64,000 nucleotides of DNA from Flammeovirgaceae bacterium UBA5008 (GCA_002398365.1 DGYK01000013.1:22913-86912); one strand, 5' to 3'. Counted from the first letter of the stretch, positions 18,935 through 28,201 are shown. Program-made: numbers and translations. Notes: generated by a model not told the origin, from the sequence alone.

Positions 18935-19825
18935 CTATGAGTTATACACAGCCACAAACTCTTTCACAAAATCTTCGAGCTTCACTTTGCCTAAGGTCGG
19001 TCTGTTTTTCCAATAATCTTCTTGCATTTTGCCTGTGCGCAGTGCCGCTCCCAACTCTACATAGCCATTGGCAATAGTGGCCGGCAACTGACTTTGCAAC
19101 ATGCCTTGCAATGCCTGATCATCGGTAAATTCAATCCACGGTGTGCCTGGCTTTCCTACGGCTGCACTAAGTATTTGTGCAATCTCTTTCGGATGACGCT
19201 CATCGCTGGCAATGTAACGAACGGTATGTCCGGTAAACTTCAGTGCAAGCAATTCTTCCGCAACCACATCCGCAATATCGCTGGTGTGTGCCAAAACCAA
19301 TTTCTCATCGCTGCTGCCAAAATTGGATCCCATGATGTTCATATTCTTGATCAAGCCGGCCATGCCAAAAAGGTTGTAAAAGAAGTACGAAGGGCGCAGC
19401 ATCTTCACGTTCACATCCTTCAACTTCAAAAGCTCTTCTTCCAAATAACCGAGGCCGTCCACCGGGCCACTTCCTTTGCGCATGTGCGCACCCACGCTGC
19501 TCAACAGCACGACAAATTTTGTCTTATTAGCCTGGATAGCATGAATGTAATGATCGGCTACACTTTTCTGGTATTCGATCCAGCCACCGGTTAATGTCCA
19601 CTTGGGTGGAATCATCAGGTACACCGCATCGGCACCTGCAAAAGAACTGGTAATAAATGCGCGGTCTTCAATAGAGCCAACGAGCGGCTTCGCTCCCAAG
19701 GCCTCAATCTCCTTGGAACGGTCGGCAGAACTGGTAATTACGCTGACCTGGTGACCTGCTTTAACTAATTGCTGAACGACCGGCTTACTGATATTGCCAA
19801 TCGATCCGGTAATAACATACTTCAT
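18935..19825 (-). CDS. NmrA-like NAD(P)-binding oxidoreductase / sensor
   Basis: 296 residues, an atypical short-chain dehydrogenase of the NmrA/QOR2 kind. The N terminus MKYVITGSIGNISKPVVQQLVKAGHQVSVITS is a Rossmann beta-alpha-beta; its Gly motif is GSIGNIS, where the usual third Gly is Ser. ALGAKPLVGSIEDRAFITSSFAGADAVYLMIPP is the second characteristic segment. No Tyr-x-x-x-Lys catalytic pair is evident, as usual for this group, so it may be a redox sensor or a quinone/azo-type reductase; the substrate is not predictable. Monocistronic: own terminator, and divergent from the DUF2911 gene across 280 bp. Confidence 0.82.
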   Translation of the reverse strand: MKYVITGSIGNISKPVVQQLVKAGHQVSVITSSADRSKEIEALGAKPLVGSIEDRAFITSSFAGADAVYLMIPPKWTLTGGWIEYQKSVADHYIHAIQANKTKFVVLLSSVGAHMRKGSGPVDGLGYLEEELLKLKDVNVKMLRPSYFFYNLFGMAGLIKNMNIMGSNFGSSDEKLVLAHTSDIADVVAEELLALKFTGHTVRYIASDERHPKEIAQILSAAVGKPGTPWIEFTDDQALQGMLQSQLPATIANGYVELGAALRTGKMQEDYWKNRPTLGKVKLEDFVKEFVAVYNS

Positions 19826-20031
19826 GGTGTTTGGTTAAGGTTTATAATCGGGGACGTAACATCAGTACACCCGCAATAAGTTTCGCTGGCAGCGACTATT
19901 TTTCAAAAGGATGATTGACCACTCACCGATGGGTAGTAGCCGATAACAGAAAATTAACATTTCCGTCCGCACCGTGACAAACCATTTTGCGTGCGGAACC
20001 GTTAAACCATCAGTTTACAGTAAAATTTTCA

Positions 20032-20039
20032 TAAATTTG
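20032..20039 (+). promoter_or_regulatory. candidate -7 box for the DUF2911 gene
   Basis: TAAATTTG fits TAnnTTTG and lies 66 bp before the ATG at 20106. The -33 element is poor (TTTAC near 20014). It abuts the 12-bp inverted repeat at 20039-20072, so the predicted transcript would begin within the left arm. Otherwise 19826-20105 is an empty divergent intergenic region. Confidence 0.4.
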
Positions 20040-20072
20040 AAAATGCCCTTTCTTTATTAGAAGGGCATTTTC
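20039..20072. promoter_or_regulatory. perfect 12-bp inverted repeat in a divergent intergenic region
   Basis: GAAAATGCCCTT (20039-20050) and AAGGGCATTTTC (20061-20072) pair perfectly around a 10-nt loop. The stem resembles a terminator, but neither neighbouring gene ends here: both start away from it. It may be an operator, a 5'-leader hairpin or a relic terminator of a lost gene; the sequence does not decide. Confidence 0.6.
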
Positions 20073-20105
20073 GCTTCCATGCAAACCAACTAAACTATCT
20101 ATACA

Positions 20106-20609
20106 ATGAAAAAACAAACCAGTTCTATCTTCCTGATTCTCTTTCTGTTGAGCCTTACCACCTTTGCTCAAAAAATGGCGAGCCCTCCTGCCAAAGCAGA
20201 AGGCACCATTGATGGCGTGGGCGTAAAAATCGACTATCACCAGCCTGCGGCAAAGGGGCGCAAAATCATGGGTGGCCTCGTGCCATTTGGTGAAGTGTGG
20301 AGAACAGGTGCTAATGCTACCACTACGATCGAATTTGCAGCCGATGCCAAAGTAGAAGGCAAAGCAGTGGCCAAAGGAAAGTACGGACTCTACACCATTC
20401 CGGGAGAAAGCGAGTGGACGATCATCATCAACAAAGGAATTAAGTGGGGTGCCTACGATTATACCGACAAAGACGATGTGATCCGCGTGAAAGTAAAAGC
20501 TGCCAAAGCTGCCGCTTTTGTAGAAAGCTTTACCATTGCCATTGACGGCAGCAACATTGTGTTGAGCTGGGAAAACACCTCTGTATCTTTCAAAGTTGCG
20601 AAGGGATAA
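20106..20609 (+). CDS. DUF2911 family secreted protein
   Basis: 167 residues with a signal peptide (MKKQTSSIFLILFLLSLTTFAQ). The signature segment VPFGEVWRTGANATTTIEFA, followed by GKAVAKGKYGLYTIPGESEWTIIINK, identifies DUF2911, a family common in Bacteroidota with no established function. The domain fills the whole mature protein, so it is complete; there is no sorting domain, suggesting a periplasmic protein. It is monocistronic, with a strong terminator 20 bp after the stop. Confidence 0.9.
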   Translation: MKKQTSSIFLILFLLSLTTFAQKMASPPAKAEGTIDGVGVKIDYHQPAAKGRKIMGGLVPFGEVWRTGANATTTIEFAADAKVEGKAVAKGKYGLYTIPGESEWTIIINKGIKWGAYDYTDKDDVIRVKVKAAKAAAFVESFTIAIDGSNIVLSWENTSVSFKVAKG

Positions 20610-20628
20610 TTTTTCAAGCCTCTCATTT

Positions 20629-20659
20629 AAAAGCCCTGCTGCACTAGCGGGGCTTTTTT
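20629..20659. terminator. bidirectional terminator between convergent genes
   Basis: AAAAGCCCTGCT (20629-20640) pairs with AGCGGGGCTTTT (20646-20657), with one G-T wobble and a 5-nt loop. T-runs follow on both strands: TTTTTT on plus and TTTTAAA on minus. It serves the DUF2911 gene (plus) and the end of the che operon at cheR (minus). Confidence 0.85.
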
Positions 20660-20690
20660 GTTAATGGAAGGATTCCAATTTTAAGGCATG

Positions 20691-21521
20691 CTACTTTTTG
20701 CGAAATATTTTAGCATGCTCATCGACCAAATCAAACTGATTGCTGTCGATGAGGTGGCCCATCGTATCGAAGAAACCAATAACGAATAGACCGCCCGGTT
20801 TGAGGGCCTTATAGAATTTTTGCAACAAGTTCTCTTTGGCTTTGCTGTCGAAATAGATCATCACATTGCGGCAAAAGATAACATCAAATAAGAAAGGAAA
20901 CGGTGCCGGGTCAGTAATGAGGTTGTTATACTCTAACTTGGCATGTTTGATCAAGTCGAGATTCATTTGGCAATCGGAGGCCTCCTTGCTGTAGTACTGC
21001 GCGAAGTTTCCCTTCGGATTAAACTGCTGGTAGTTGTTTTCATTTTCAATCATTTTGATTTTATGATACACCCCTGCAGTGGCAATTCCGATAGCCGCCT
21101 GATTAAAATCAGTGGCCGTTGCTTTTGCTTTTTCTAGTAAGTGTGACTCCTGCAAAAGAATACCCATGCTAAAAACTTCTTCACCCGTAGAGCAGCCGGC
21201 ATGCCAGATTTTGAGCGATGATTTGTTAGAATATTCTGAAATCAGGATGCGCTGCATAGACTTCCAGAAGACAGGATCTCTAAACATAGATGTCATGCCC
21301 ACACTTATTTCCGTCATAAAGGTGTAAACAAACTGCTGATCCTTCAGGAAACGCAACCACAAGGCGTGTACAGAATCTAACTCCAGATTATTCAGCAAGC
21401 GAACTATGCGCCTCTTCAGCGACTTCGGTTCGTAGCAGGTAAAGTCAATTCCATATCTAATCAAAATACTATTCGTCAGAGAATTTAACTCTTCATCGGA
21501 CAGATCAACGTGTGCACTCAT
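20691..21521 (-). CDS. cheR: chemoreceptor glutamate methyltransferase CheR
   Basis: 276 residues, the usual CheR length. It transfers methyl groups from S-adenosylmethionine to receptor glutamates. Seen: N-terminal helical CheR_N domain (1-75, KSLKRRIVRLLNNLEL), the SAM-binding motif IWHAGCSTGEEVFSMGILL near 105, SVGMTSMFRDPVFW, FDVIFCRNVMIYFD near 215 and ALKPGGLFVIGF. No TPR or pentapeptide-binding insert is obvious. It is the last gene of the operon; its ATG overlaps the stop of the preceding GAF/PAS gene (TAATG), so it is translationally coupled. The target is probably the soluble MCP at the head of the operon. Confidence 0.95.
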   Translation of the reverse strand: MSAHVDLSDEELNSLTNSILIRYGIDFTCYEPKSLKRRIVRLLNNLELDSVHALWLRFLKDQQFVYTFMTEISVGMTSMFRDPVFWKSMQRILISEYSNKSSLKIWHAGCSTGEEVFSMGILLQESHLLEKAKATATDFNQAAIGIATAGVYHKIKMIENENNYQQFNPKGNFAQYYSKEASDCQMNLDLIKHAKLEYNNLITDPAPFPFLFDVIFCRNVMIYFDSKAKENLLQKFYKALKPGGLFVIGFFDTMGHLIDSNQFDLVDEHAKIFRKK

Positions 21522-24385
21522 TATACAGCTACCAGAATGGGTAAACGGTGGTCTAGTTCTTTTACCAGCAACAAAATGATGCGGTTGACATTACCTTCTA
21601 AGTTTCTGGCGACCGAAATGCTGACCTCATAGTTCTTGGTTTGATGCCCGATGCGCAAGGGCAAGTTAATGGAGTTAAACTCTGTTTGAAGAAGGGTATC
21701 CTGATGAGCTTTCCACGTTTCAATGAAGCAAGGATCAATAAAATCTAAGAGCGTCTTGTCCTTTAAACTCAGGCGGGTGATGCCCATCAGCTTCATAAAT
21801 TTATCGCTGGCTGTTTTGCACGTAAGATTGGCATTGAGTTCAAGTACCGGAAGCGTAGACTTCAACGCACTGGCCATGTAGTTCAACTCCTGCAGTTTTT
21901 CTTTCTCTTGCGTAGTGAATTGCGCAAACATCATGATTTTGGCCGGCACCTCAGAGTCGATGCAAATGGGATTGAAGGTACCGTTAAGCCATAATTCTTT
22001 GCCAACTTTGTTTTTCATTTTGAATTCTCCCGAGAAAAACTTGCCGAGCCGCAGGTTTTCCCACATCAAATGGAAAGCGGTGTCTTGTTTCATGATGATA
22101 TCTGCGTGCTGCCCTGCTAATTCTTCGCGGGAGTATCCCATAAGGGTGAAGAAAATCTGATTTGCATCTTTAAAATGGCCGGTTGGATCAAACTCAGCCG
22201 ATGCAATGGTGTTATTCACTCCTTCCAAATAACTATTTAGTTCCCGTTGTTTTTTCTCCGTCAGCACCTGCAGGCGTTTCTCTTCCGTAATTTGTGTCAC
22301 AAACTTAACCACCTTTTTTAGTCGGCCATTCATATCAAAAATGGGATTGTAGATGCCACGCAGCCAGATGGTCTTACCTGATTTCGTTTTCCGCTTAAAC
22401 TCACTGTTGATGTAGTTGCCATCCTTCAATTTTTGCCAGAAGGAATCATAATGACTTTTGTCTTTATCATCCTCCAACAAAAATATTCGATGGTGTTTGC
22501 CCTTCACTTCTTCTAAATTATACTCCATGATCTGAAGGAAATTCTCATTGGCATCCAGAATGTTGCCATCCTGATCAAATTCAATGATAGAGTTTGAGCG
22601 GCTGATGGCTTCGAGTTTGTATTTTAAGTCCAGCGATGATTTCTTAGTTTCCGTAATGTTAGCCTGTACCGAAATGTATTTATCCAACGCACCCTGCTCA
22701 TTGAAAATAGGGTTAATCACCAGCGAAACCCAATACGGTTCGCCCTTTTTATTGTAATTTAAAATCTCCTCATAGATCGGGAGACGTTGACTTAACATTT
22801 CTCGAATTCGCTGAATCGTCTCTTTACTCGACTCTTCACCTTGTAGCAGATGGCCCGGCTTCTTGCCGATTATTTCATCCGCGCGGTAGCCGGTCATTTT
22901 TGTAAACCCGGCATTCACAAACTCTGTTAATCCGTCCTTATCGGTGATCAGCACCGCATTGTCGGTATTGTTGGCTACGAGCGAGAGCCGTTCAAACTCT
23001 TGTTCTTTTACTTTTTTGCTTGTGATATCCTGGAATAGAATCAACAATCTGTCAGCCGATCCATCAGGTGCATGGATCACCGTGAAGCTGGTGTTAATCC
23101 AAATCTCTTTGCCATCGGCCCGTTTGGTTAAATAATCTCCTCCCCTTTGTTGCTTGTCTACCAAAACCGATTCAAAAGTTATGTCTGCATGTTCACCAAC
23201 GATAATGGTAAAATCTTTTGTAGCCAGATCCTCGGTACTCCATTGAAAAATAGATTGCAACTCTGAATTGTAATGAATCAGTTTTCCTTGCAGATTAAAT
23301 TCTGCTGTGGCCATGGTGGTGTTAATGGCATTCCAAACACCTGCCAATTCCGATTGCTTGCGCGCCATCTGCTCTTGCGTGGCAGTAAGCTCCTCCATAT
23401 TCTGCCGCATCACTTGCTCCCTCGATTGCAGTTCGTTCGTCAACAGATGCGATTCTTCCAATAGTTTTTTCGTATGATTTAAATAACTTAAGGATGCCAT
23501 CTCACCGGCAACATTTTCACCCGCTTTTTTCAGAAATACTTTCTGATGCTCTGTCATTGGAGAAAAAGAAGCCAACTCCATCACACCATAAAAGACATTA
23601 TTATAGATGATGGGAATGATGGCAATATTTCGGGGCGTAGCTTCGCCCAAACCGGAGGTGATTTTTACATAATCACGCGGAATTTCCGTTATAAAAACAA
23701 ATTCCTTTTCAAGCATACTTTGCCCTAATATTCCTTGTCCTTCCTCAATTCGCTTCTCTTCGTGCTTTGTGCGCCCGTATGCATAGCATGCCTTTAGGTC
23801 CATGTAGCGTTGTCCACTCTTCTCTTCTTGCAGCACATAAAACCCACCTTGATTGGCACCCACATAGTTGATGATAAAGCTTAGGATACGATTCAGATAA
23901 ACTTTCTCATCTGCTTTGTTTCTCAATACTTCCCCTAGTGATGCAACGCCTTGTGAAATCCAGGTCTGTTCTGCTTCAATCCGTTTGGTGGAAGCCATCT
24001 TATCATGAATCTTTGCTATACCTATTCTAAATGGATCATCCACCGGTAGGTGGTCAGCTTCTTTTAAATCTCCTTCCCAATTCAGCAAAAGAGAAGATGA
24101 TAATTGGTACCGTTGAATAATCTGTTCTTGCTGCCGGCTTAAAAACTCCAATGGATTTCGGTCATTTTCTGATCGGTATGGAAGGTGAAGCGATGTACTA
24201 TTTTGCTCAGCCAGTTGGGATAACAAATTGAATAAGTTCTGGTGCTGATAAACGCAAGCACCTATCACCAACGAACAGATAGCAACCATTCCCCAATTCG
24301 AATGAAATGCAGCGAACACTCCCATAAATAACAACAACAATAGTTGTGTAGCGTAAATGATGGAATAACTTTTCGCAGTTTTCAT
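21521..24385 (-). CDS. membrane-anchored GAF and five-PAS sensor protein without output domain
   Basis: 954 residues. Two hydrophobic helices (about 8-28 and 31-48) form an N-terminal anchor with almost no periplasmic part. A GAF domain follows (about 145-310; GANQGGFYVLQEE, ITSGLGEATPRNIAIIPI), then a coiled coil (MRQNMEELTATQEQMARKQS) and five PAS domains (about 345-460, 465-585, 588-705, 715-830, 835-945). The third has GKHHRIF, as do both PAS domains of the operon's MCP. There is no kinase, MCP, cyclase or DNA-binding domain after the last PAS; the ORF ends in IILLLVKELDHRLPILVAV. Embedded between the CheC-like gene and cheR and coupled to cheR, it should act in the chemosensory pathway as a signal-sensing partner (inference). 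Confidence 0.85.
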   Translation of the reverse strand: MKTAKSYSIIYATQLLLLLFMGVFAAFHSNWGMVAICSLVIGACVYQHQNLFNLLSQLAEQNSTSLHLPYRSENDRNPLEFLSRQQEQIIQRYQLSSSLLLNWEGDLKEADHLPVDDPFRIGIAKIHDKMASTKRIEAEQTWISQGVASLGEVLRNKADEKVYLNRILSFIINYVGANQGGFYVLQEEKSGQRYMDLKACYAYGRTKHEEKRIEEGQGILGQSMLEKEFVFITEIPRDYVKITSGLGEATPRNIAIIPIIYNNVFYGVMELASFSPMTEHQKVFLKKAGENVAGEMASLSYLNHTKKLLEESHLLTNELQSREQVMRQNMEELTATQEQMARKQSELAGVWNAINTTMATAEFNLQGKLIHYNSELQSIFQWSTEDLATKDFTIIVGEHADITFESVLVDKQQRGGDYLTKRADGKEIWINTSFTVIHAPDGSADRLLILFQDITSKKVKEQEFERLSLVANNTDNAVLITDKDGLTEFVNAGFTKMTGYRADEIIGKKPGHLLQGEESSKETIQRIREMLSQRLPIYEEILNYNKKGEPYWVSLVINPIFNEQGALDKYISVQANITETKKSSLDLKYKLEAISRSNSIIEFDQDGNILDANENFLQIMEYNLEEVKGKHHRIFLLEDDKDKSHYDSFWQKLKDGNYINSEFKRKTKSGKTIWLRGIYNPIFDMNGRLKKVVKFVTQITEEKRLQVLTEKKQRELNSYLEGVNNTIASAEFDPTGHFKDANQIFFTLMGYSREELAGQHADIIMKQDTAFHLMWENLRLGKFFSGEFKMKNKVGKELWLNGTFNPICIDSEVPAKIMMFAQFTTQEKEKLQELNYMASALKSTLPVLELNANLTCKTASDKFMKLMGITRLSLKDKTLLDFIDPCFIETWKAHQDTLLQTEFNSINLPLRIGHQTKNYEVSISVARNLEGNVNRIILLLVKELDHRLPILVAV

Positions 24386-24395
24386 AGAGATGGTA

Positions 24396-24977
24396 TTAAC
24401 TGGATAATTGTTGAATGGGCAACAGGGTCAATACTTTGCTATCGAGGCTCCAGAGAAAACGAGCATTCAAATGAGCGTCTGGTGAAAGGTGTAAAACTGA
24501 ATCAATTGAAATTAATGAATAGTCTTTCGTTTCGGAGTGAATAAATGCTGATAAGTCGCAGCATTTAATTTTGCTTAAACGGGGCACATCGCCATAAATC
24601 TCTATCATGAGTTGATTCGATAACACAGAGATAACAGCGGCAGAAATGATGTTATCGATTTCCAACAACAATGCTTCCTTCAATTTATCGATCTGGTGAG
24701 CCGGTATGATTTTACTGATTTCGTTGATTCCTTTGGCATCCAACACCAGGAAACTCTTACCATTCAAGGAGCCGATGATCTGTGTCGTCAATACCAACAG
24801 ATCTTGTTTCGGGTTACTCTGTAAACAGGCATCGGTCATTCGAACGACTGTCTTGGGAAGCGGTTCCATATCGATGGTTACCTCGCGTGCGATGACATTG
24901 GAAAGAGACTGAGCTGCCTTCTCCATGCCGGGCCTCATCAATTGAATTAATTGTTGCTTCCTTAGATCGTCCTTCAT
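24396..24977 (-). CDS. CheC/CheX-like CheY-P phosphatase
   Basis: 193 residues. The segment LLLEIDNIISAAVISVLSN followed by GDVP preserves the E-x2-N-x22-P core of the CheC/FliY/CheX active site; the preceding D/S position is Ala. Only one such site was found, whereas classical CheC has two, so this is a single-site member. Such proteins hydrolyse CheY-P and, with CheD, link adaptation to CheY-P level. cheD is in the same operon, which fits. It lies 6 bp after cheA and 10 bp before the GAF/PAS gene. Family assignment rests on the motif and on context. Confidence 0.75.
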   Translation of the reverse strand: MKDDLRKQQLIQLMRPGMEKAAQSLSNVIAREVTIDMEPLPKTVVRMTDACLQSNPKQDLLVLTTQIIGSLNGKSFLVLDAKGINEISKIIPAHQIDKLKEALLLEIDNIISAAVISVLSNQLMIEIYGDVPRLSKIKCCDLSAFIHSETKDYSLISIDSVLHLSPDAHLNARFLWSLDSKVLTLLPIQQLSS

Positions 24978-24983
24978 TTCTTT

Positions 24984-26768
24984 TTAATTCAGGGTAAAGT
25001 TCTTGCTTACTTTTCCATTGGCCGTAAGGCTAAAAATAAAGTTCAACAAGTGCGGAACATTCAATACCAGACATACATTACCGCTTCCTAAAATGGTAAC
25101 GCCACTGATGAACTTAATTTTATCCACCGGTTTTACCAGCGGTTTCTCTACGATCTCCTTTTGCTGCAGCAACTTATCCACTACAAAACCCACTACGCGG
25201 TTGCTAAAACTTACGACTACTATGTCTAGCTTCTCTTCCGGATGAATTTGATCAAAAGAAGATTGCAACAGATTGGCATGAATAGCAGAGCGTTCTGTCC
25301 GCTGATCAAATACGTCTTTGAGAAAAACGATCGCGATGTTTTTGCCTAGGTGTGTAGCTACCAATCCCCCGCCTGCTTTATGAATGTTTGATTTATATAA
25401 TGAAATGACGGATTCGGTGTAAGCCAACGGAATGGCATACGTTTCATTACTTAGTTCTAACAGCAAACACGATTTCACCGCCATGGAAGAAGGGAGTGTC
25501 AATTGTACAGTGGTACCTTGTCCCGGCTCACTCGCAATCTTTATGATACCTCCTATTGAATTCATTGTCCGCTTTACCACATCCATACCTACCCCACGGC
25601 CCGATATGGCATTCACATTATCCATTGTTGAAAAGCCGGGTTCGAAAATCAGCAAGCTCAGTTCATCTTGCGACAACTTATCAGCTTCTTCAGCCTTGAT
25701 GAGCCCCTGAGTCAATGCCTTCTTTTTGATTCGTTCGAAATCCAAGCCTTTACCATCGTCTCTGATTTCGACAATCACGGCATCGGTGTCGATTCGTGCG
25801 CCTAACCAAATGGTACCTTCGGCCGGCTTCCCGTTCGCTACCCGTTCATCGGCTTGCTCAATACCATGCCCGACACAATTTCGAATGAGATGAATCAGCG
25901 AATCGCTGATCACTTGCAATACGTTTCGGTCAATTTCTGTATCCGTGCCGATTAGCTTGAGAACAACATTTTTGTGCTCGATGGCAGCGGCATCGCGCAC
26001 CACCCGATGAAACTTGTTAAATAAAAACCCTACTTGTACCAATCGTACATCCATCACCGAATATTGCAGATCAGAACTGATGCGGCTTAGCCTAGCATAT
26101 TCATTCGATGCATTTAATCCATTACCAAGTTGAGAAGCCAGAATCCGATCCTTTTCAATAATCAACTCTCCAACCAGATTCAATAAGTTATCTAATTTTC
26201 GCACAGGCACTTGCACGAGATCAGAAAATGAAACTTTGGTTTCTTCATCCTGAATCACATCGTCAGCATCTTCGGCTAACAAATCAATCGGATTCGTTGA
26301 TGTTAGTGGATCGATGGTTGTATCAGTAGAAATAGTAGAATCGTCTTGCCGGTTGATACTGGCAGTCGCTTTCTCAGAAACTTCTTTCGATCTTTTTAAA
26401 AGAACTTCCAGCTTTGTTTTGATGCCTTTGTATTTAACTTCCGTGCCATCTTTGATTGCATTGATTAAATTACCCAATACATCGATTGCCTTATAAAGCG
26501 TGGCAAACTGTTGAGTATCTAAAAGAATTTTTCCATCGCGTACTTCAGCAAACAAATCTTCCAGAATATGTGAAAGTTCGGCAATACCTGTAAATCCCAT
26601 GCCGGCTGCATTTCCTTTGAGCGTATGCGTGATTCGAAACAATGCATTCACACTGCTTAGATCATCGGGTCGCTTTTCAATTTGCGTGAGCAGGCGATTG
26701 ATTTCACTGTAATTTTCGAGCGCCTCTGCTACAAATATTTCTTTATACTCTCCGTCTTTATCTTGCAT
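24984..26768 (-). CDS. cheA: chemotaxis histidine kinase CheA
   Basis: 594 residues. P1 Hpt domain 1-110 with the phospho-accepting His in FRITHTLKGNAAGMGF. No CheY-binding P2 domain: residues 125-180 are a low-complexity linker (STDTTIDPLTSTNPID). P3 dimerisation helices follow (PVRKLDNLLNLVGELIIEKD), then the P4 ATPase with N box LIHLIRNCVGHGIE, DDGKGLD and ISGRGVGMDVV, and the P5 CheW-like domain (about 450-590). In the N box the Asp usually before HGIE is Gly. Lack of P2 occurs in other shorter CheA proteins and should slow transfer to CheY/CheB. It autophosphorylates under receptor control and feeds CheY and CheB encoded just upstream. Confidence 0.95.
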   Translation of the reverse strand: MQDKDGEYKEIFVAEALENYSEINRLLTQIEKRPDDLSSVNALFRITHTLKGNAAGMGFTGIAELSHILEDLFAEVRDGKILLDTQQFATLYKAIDVLGNLINAIKDGTEVKYKGIKTKLEVLLKRSKEVSEKATASINRQDDSTISTDTTIDPLTSTNPIDLLAEDADDVIQDEETKVSFSDLVQVPVRKLDNLLNLVGELIIEKDRILASQLGNGLNASNEYARLSRISSDLQYSVMDVRLVQVGFLFNKFHRVVRDAAAIEHKNVVLKLIGTDTEIDRNVLQVISDSLIHLIRNCVGHGIEQADERVANGKPAEGTIWLGARIDTDAVIVEIRDDGKGLDFERIKKKALTQGLIKAEEADKLSQDELSLLIFEPGFSTMDNVNAISGRGVGMDVVKRTMNSIGGIIKIASEPGQGTTVQLTLPSSMAVKSCLLLELSNETYAIPLAYTESVISLYKSNIHKAGGGLVATHLGKNIAIVFLKDVFDQRTERSAIHANLLQSSFDQIHPEEKLDIVVVSFSNRVVGFVVDKLLQQKEIVEKPLVKPVDKIKFISGVTILGSGNVCLVLNVPHLLNFIFSLTANGKVSKNFTLN

Positions 26769-26785
26769 AAAACTCGAATTTCATA

Positions 26786-27817
26786 TTACAAACAACTGAC
26801 TATAAAACCGGGAATCTCTTTTAACTTGACCACAGCCTGTGCTGCCCCATTATCAAGAGCAGCTTTGGGCATACCATACACAATAGATGACTCCTCATCT
26901 TGTGCAATCGTAAACCCTCCATTCATACGAATCTTCTTTAATCCTTGTGCGCCATCTTTTCCCATCCCCGTTAAAATCACCCCAATGCTTCGATTTTCAT
27001 AGAGCTCTGCCACCGACTCAAACAGACAATCAATCGAGGGATGATTGTACTCTTCATATTTTTTGGTGGTGGACACAAATGTTGGCTTACCTGTTACAAT
27101 GTTATTTTCTATTCTTGTGTTCGACTCTCCGGGAATGATGTAAACCGTGCCACCTGCCAACTCATCGTTCTTTTTCGCCAACTTCACCGGGAGTGGACTT
27201 GCTTGCGCCAGACGGGAGGAAAAACTCTCCAAAAAACGAGGCGGCATGTGTTGCACAATGACTACCGGTATGACCAGATTTTTTGGCAAATTATTGATTA
27301 ACCACTCTACCGCACCGGGGCCACCGGTCGATGCGCCCACCACAATAATATCGTAGTTGACCGGATGCGTAAACGAATGTTGGTGACTGTTTTTGCGCGC
27401 CAGTCGACTGTCTTTCAAAGCGATTACATCTGCCTGCGATGCCTGCTTGATGAGTTGTACCAGCGGGTATCGGCCTTCGCGCACTACTTCCAAATCAGAA
27501 GGCTTGTCAATAAATTCAAATGCGCCAAACTCTAAGGCATCAAATATTCTGGAATTGGTTTTCTCCAGAGAGCTCAATAAAATAATAGGTAGCGGACATT
27601 TTTCCATGAGCGATTGCACTACATACATCCCATCTTCTACCGGCATAACCATATCTGTAATGACGACATCGGGTTTTAGCTGGAGAGCCATCGCTGCTCC
27701 ACTCAACCCATCATTGGCCACGCCCACCAACTCCAGAGATTCATCCTGTCGGATGATGTCGCTAATAACTTTTCGCATAAATGCGGAATCGTCAATTAAA
27801 AGAGTACGAATTGCCAT
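26786..27817 (-). CDS. cheB: chemoreceptor methylesterase/deamidase CheB
   Basis: 343 residues: REC domain 1-120 (LLIDDSAFMRKVI, phospho-Asp in VVITDMVMP, KPSD) joined by a linker to the CheB esterase domain (about 150-343). Catalytic triad motifs are visible: Ser in VVGASTGGPGAVEWL, His in VVIVQHMPP, Asp in GVILTGMGKDGAQGL. It removes methyl groups added by CheR and is activated by CheA. It sits 17 bp after cheY and 17 bp before cheA. Confidence 0.96.
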   Translation of the reverse strand: MAIRTLLIDDSAFMRKVISDIIRQDESLELVGVANDGLSGAAMALQLKPDVVITDMVMPVEDGMYVVQSLMEKCPLPIILLSSLEKTNSRIFDALEFGAFEFIDKPSDLEVVREGRYPLVQLIKQASQADVIALKDSRLARKNSHQHSFTHPVNYDIIVVGASTGGPGAVEWLINNLPKNLVIPVVIVQHMPPRFLESFSSRLAQASPLPVKLAKKNDELAGGTVYIIPGESNTRIENNIVTGKPTFVSTTKKYEEYNHPSIDCLFESVAELYENRSIGVILTGMGKDGAQGLKKIRMNGGFTIAQDEESSIVYGMPKAALDNGAAQAVVKLKEIPGFIVSCL

Positions 27818-27834
27818 AGAGCTGTATATCTAGT

Positions 27835-28191
27835 CTATGCTTTCGTCATGACATCCACTAATTGTTCGCTGGTAAATGGTTTGACGATATATGCCTTCGC
27901 TCCCAATCGCAAACCCTCGTTTACGACCGACTCCTGCCCCACTGCACTGATCATGACAATCTTTGCCTTCAAACCTTCTTCCTGGTACACTTTCAAAATA
28001 TCCGTACCGATCATATCCGGTAAGATATTATCCAGTGTGATCAGATCGGGTTGCAATTCAAATGCTAAATCAATAGCTTCCTCGCCATTTGCAGCTTGTC
28101 CTACTACTGTAAAGCCAGCAGTCTCCAGCGCATCTTTGATAACGGTGCGCATGTACAGTGAATCATCAACAACTAATACACTTTTTCCCAT
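27835..28191 (-). CDS. cheY: single-domain response regulator CheY
   Basis: 118 residues, only a receiver domain: acidic pair in VLVVDDSLYMR, phospho-Asp in LITLDNILPDM, Ser in IVMISAVGQ and Lys in AYIVKPFTSEQL. The T/S loop and location between cheD and cheB mark it as the diffusible output of this pathway. With no flagellar switch gene in the window, its target is unknown: gliding machinery, pili or a transcriptional partner. Confidence 0.93.
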   Translation of the reverse strand: MGKSVLVVDDSLYMRTVIKDALETAGFTVVGQAANGEEAIDLAFELQPDLITLDNILPDMIGTDILKVYQEEGLKAKIVMISAVGQESVVNEGLRLGAKAYIVKPFTSEQLVDVMTKA

Positions 28192-28201
28192 AGATGGTTT
28201 C

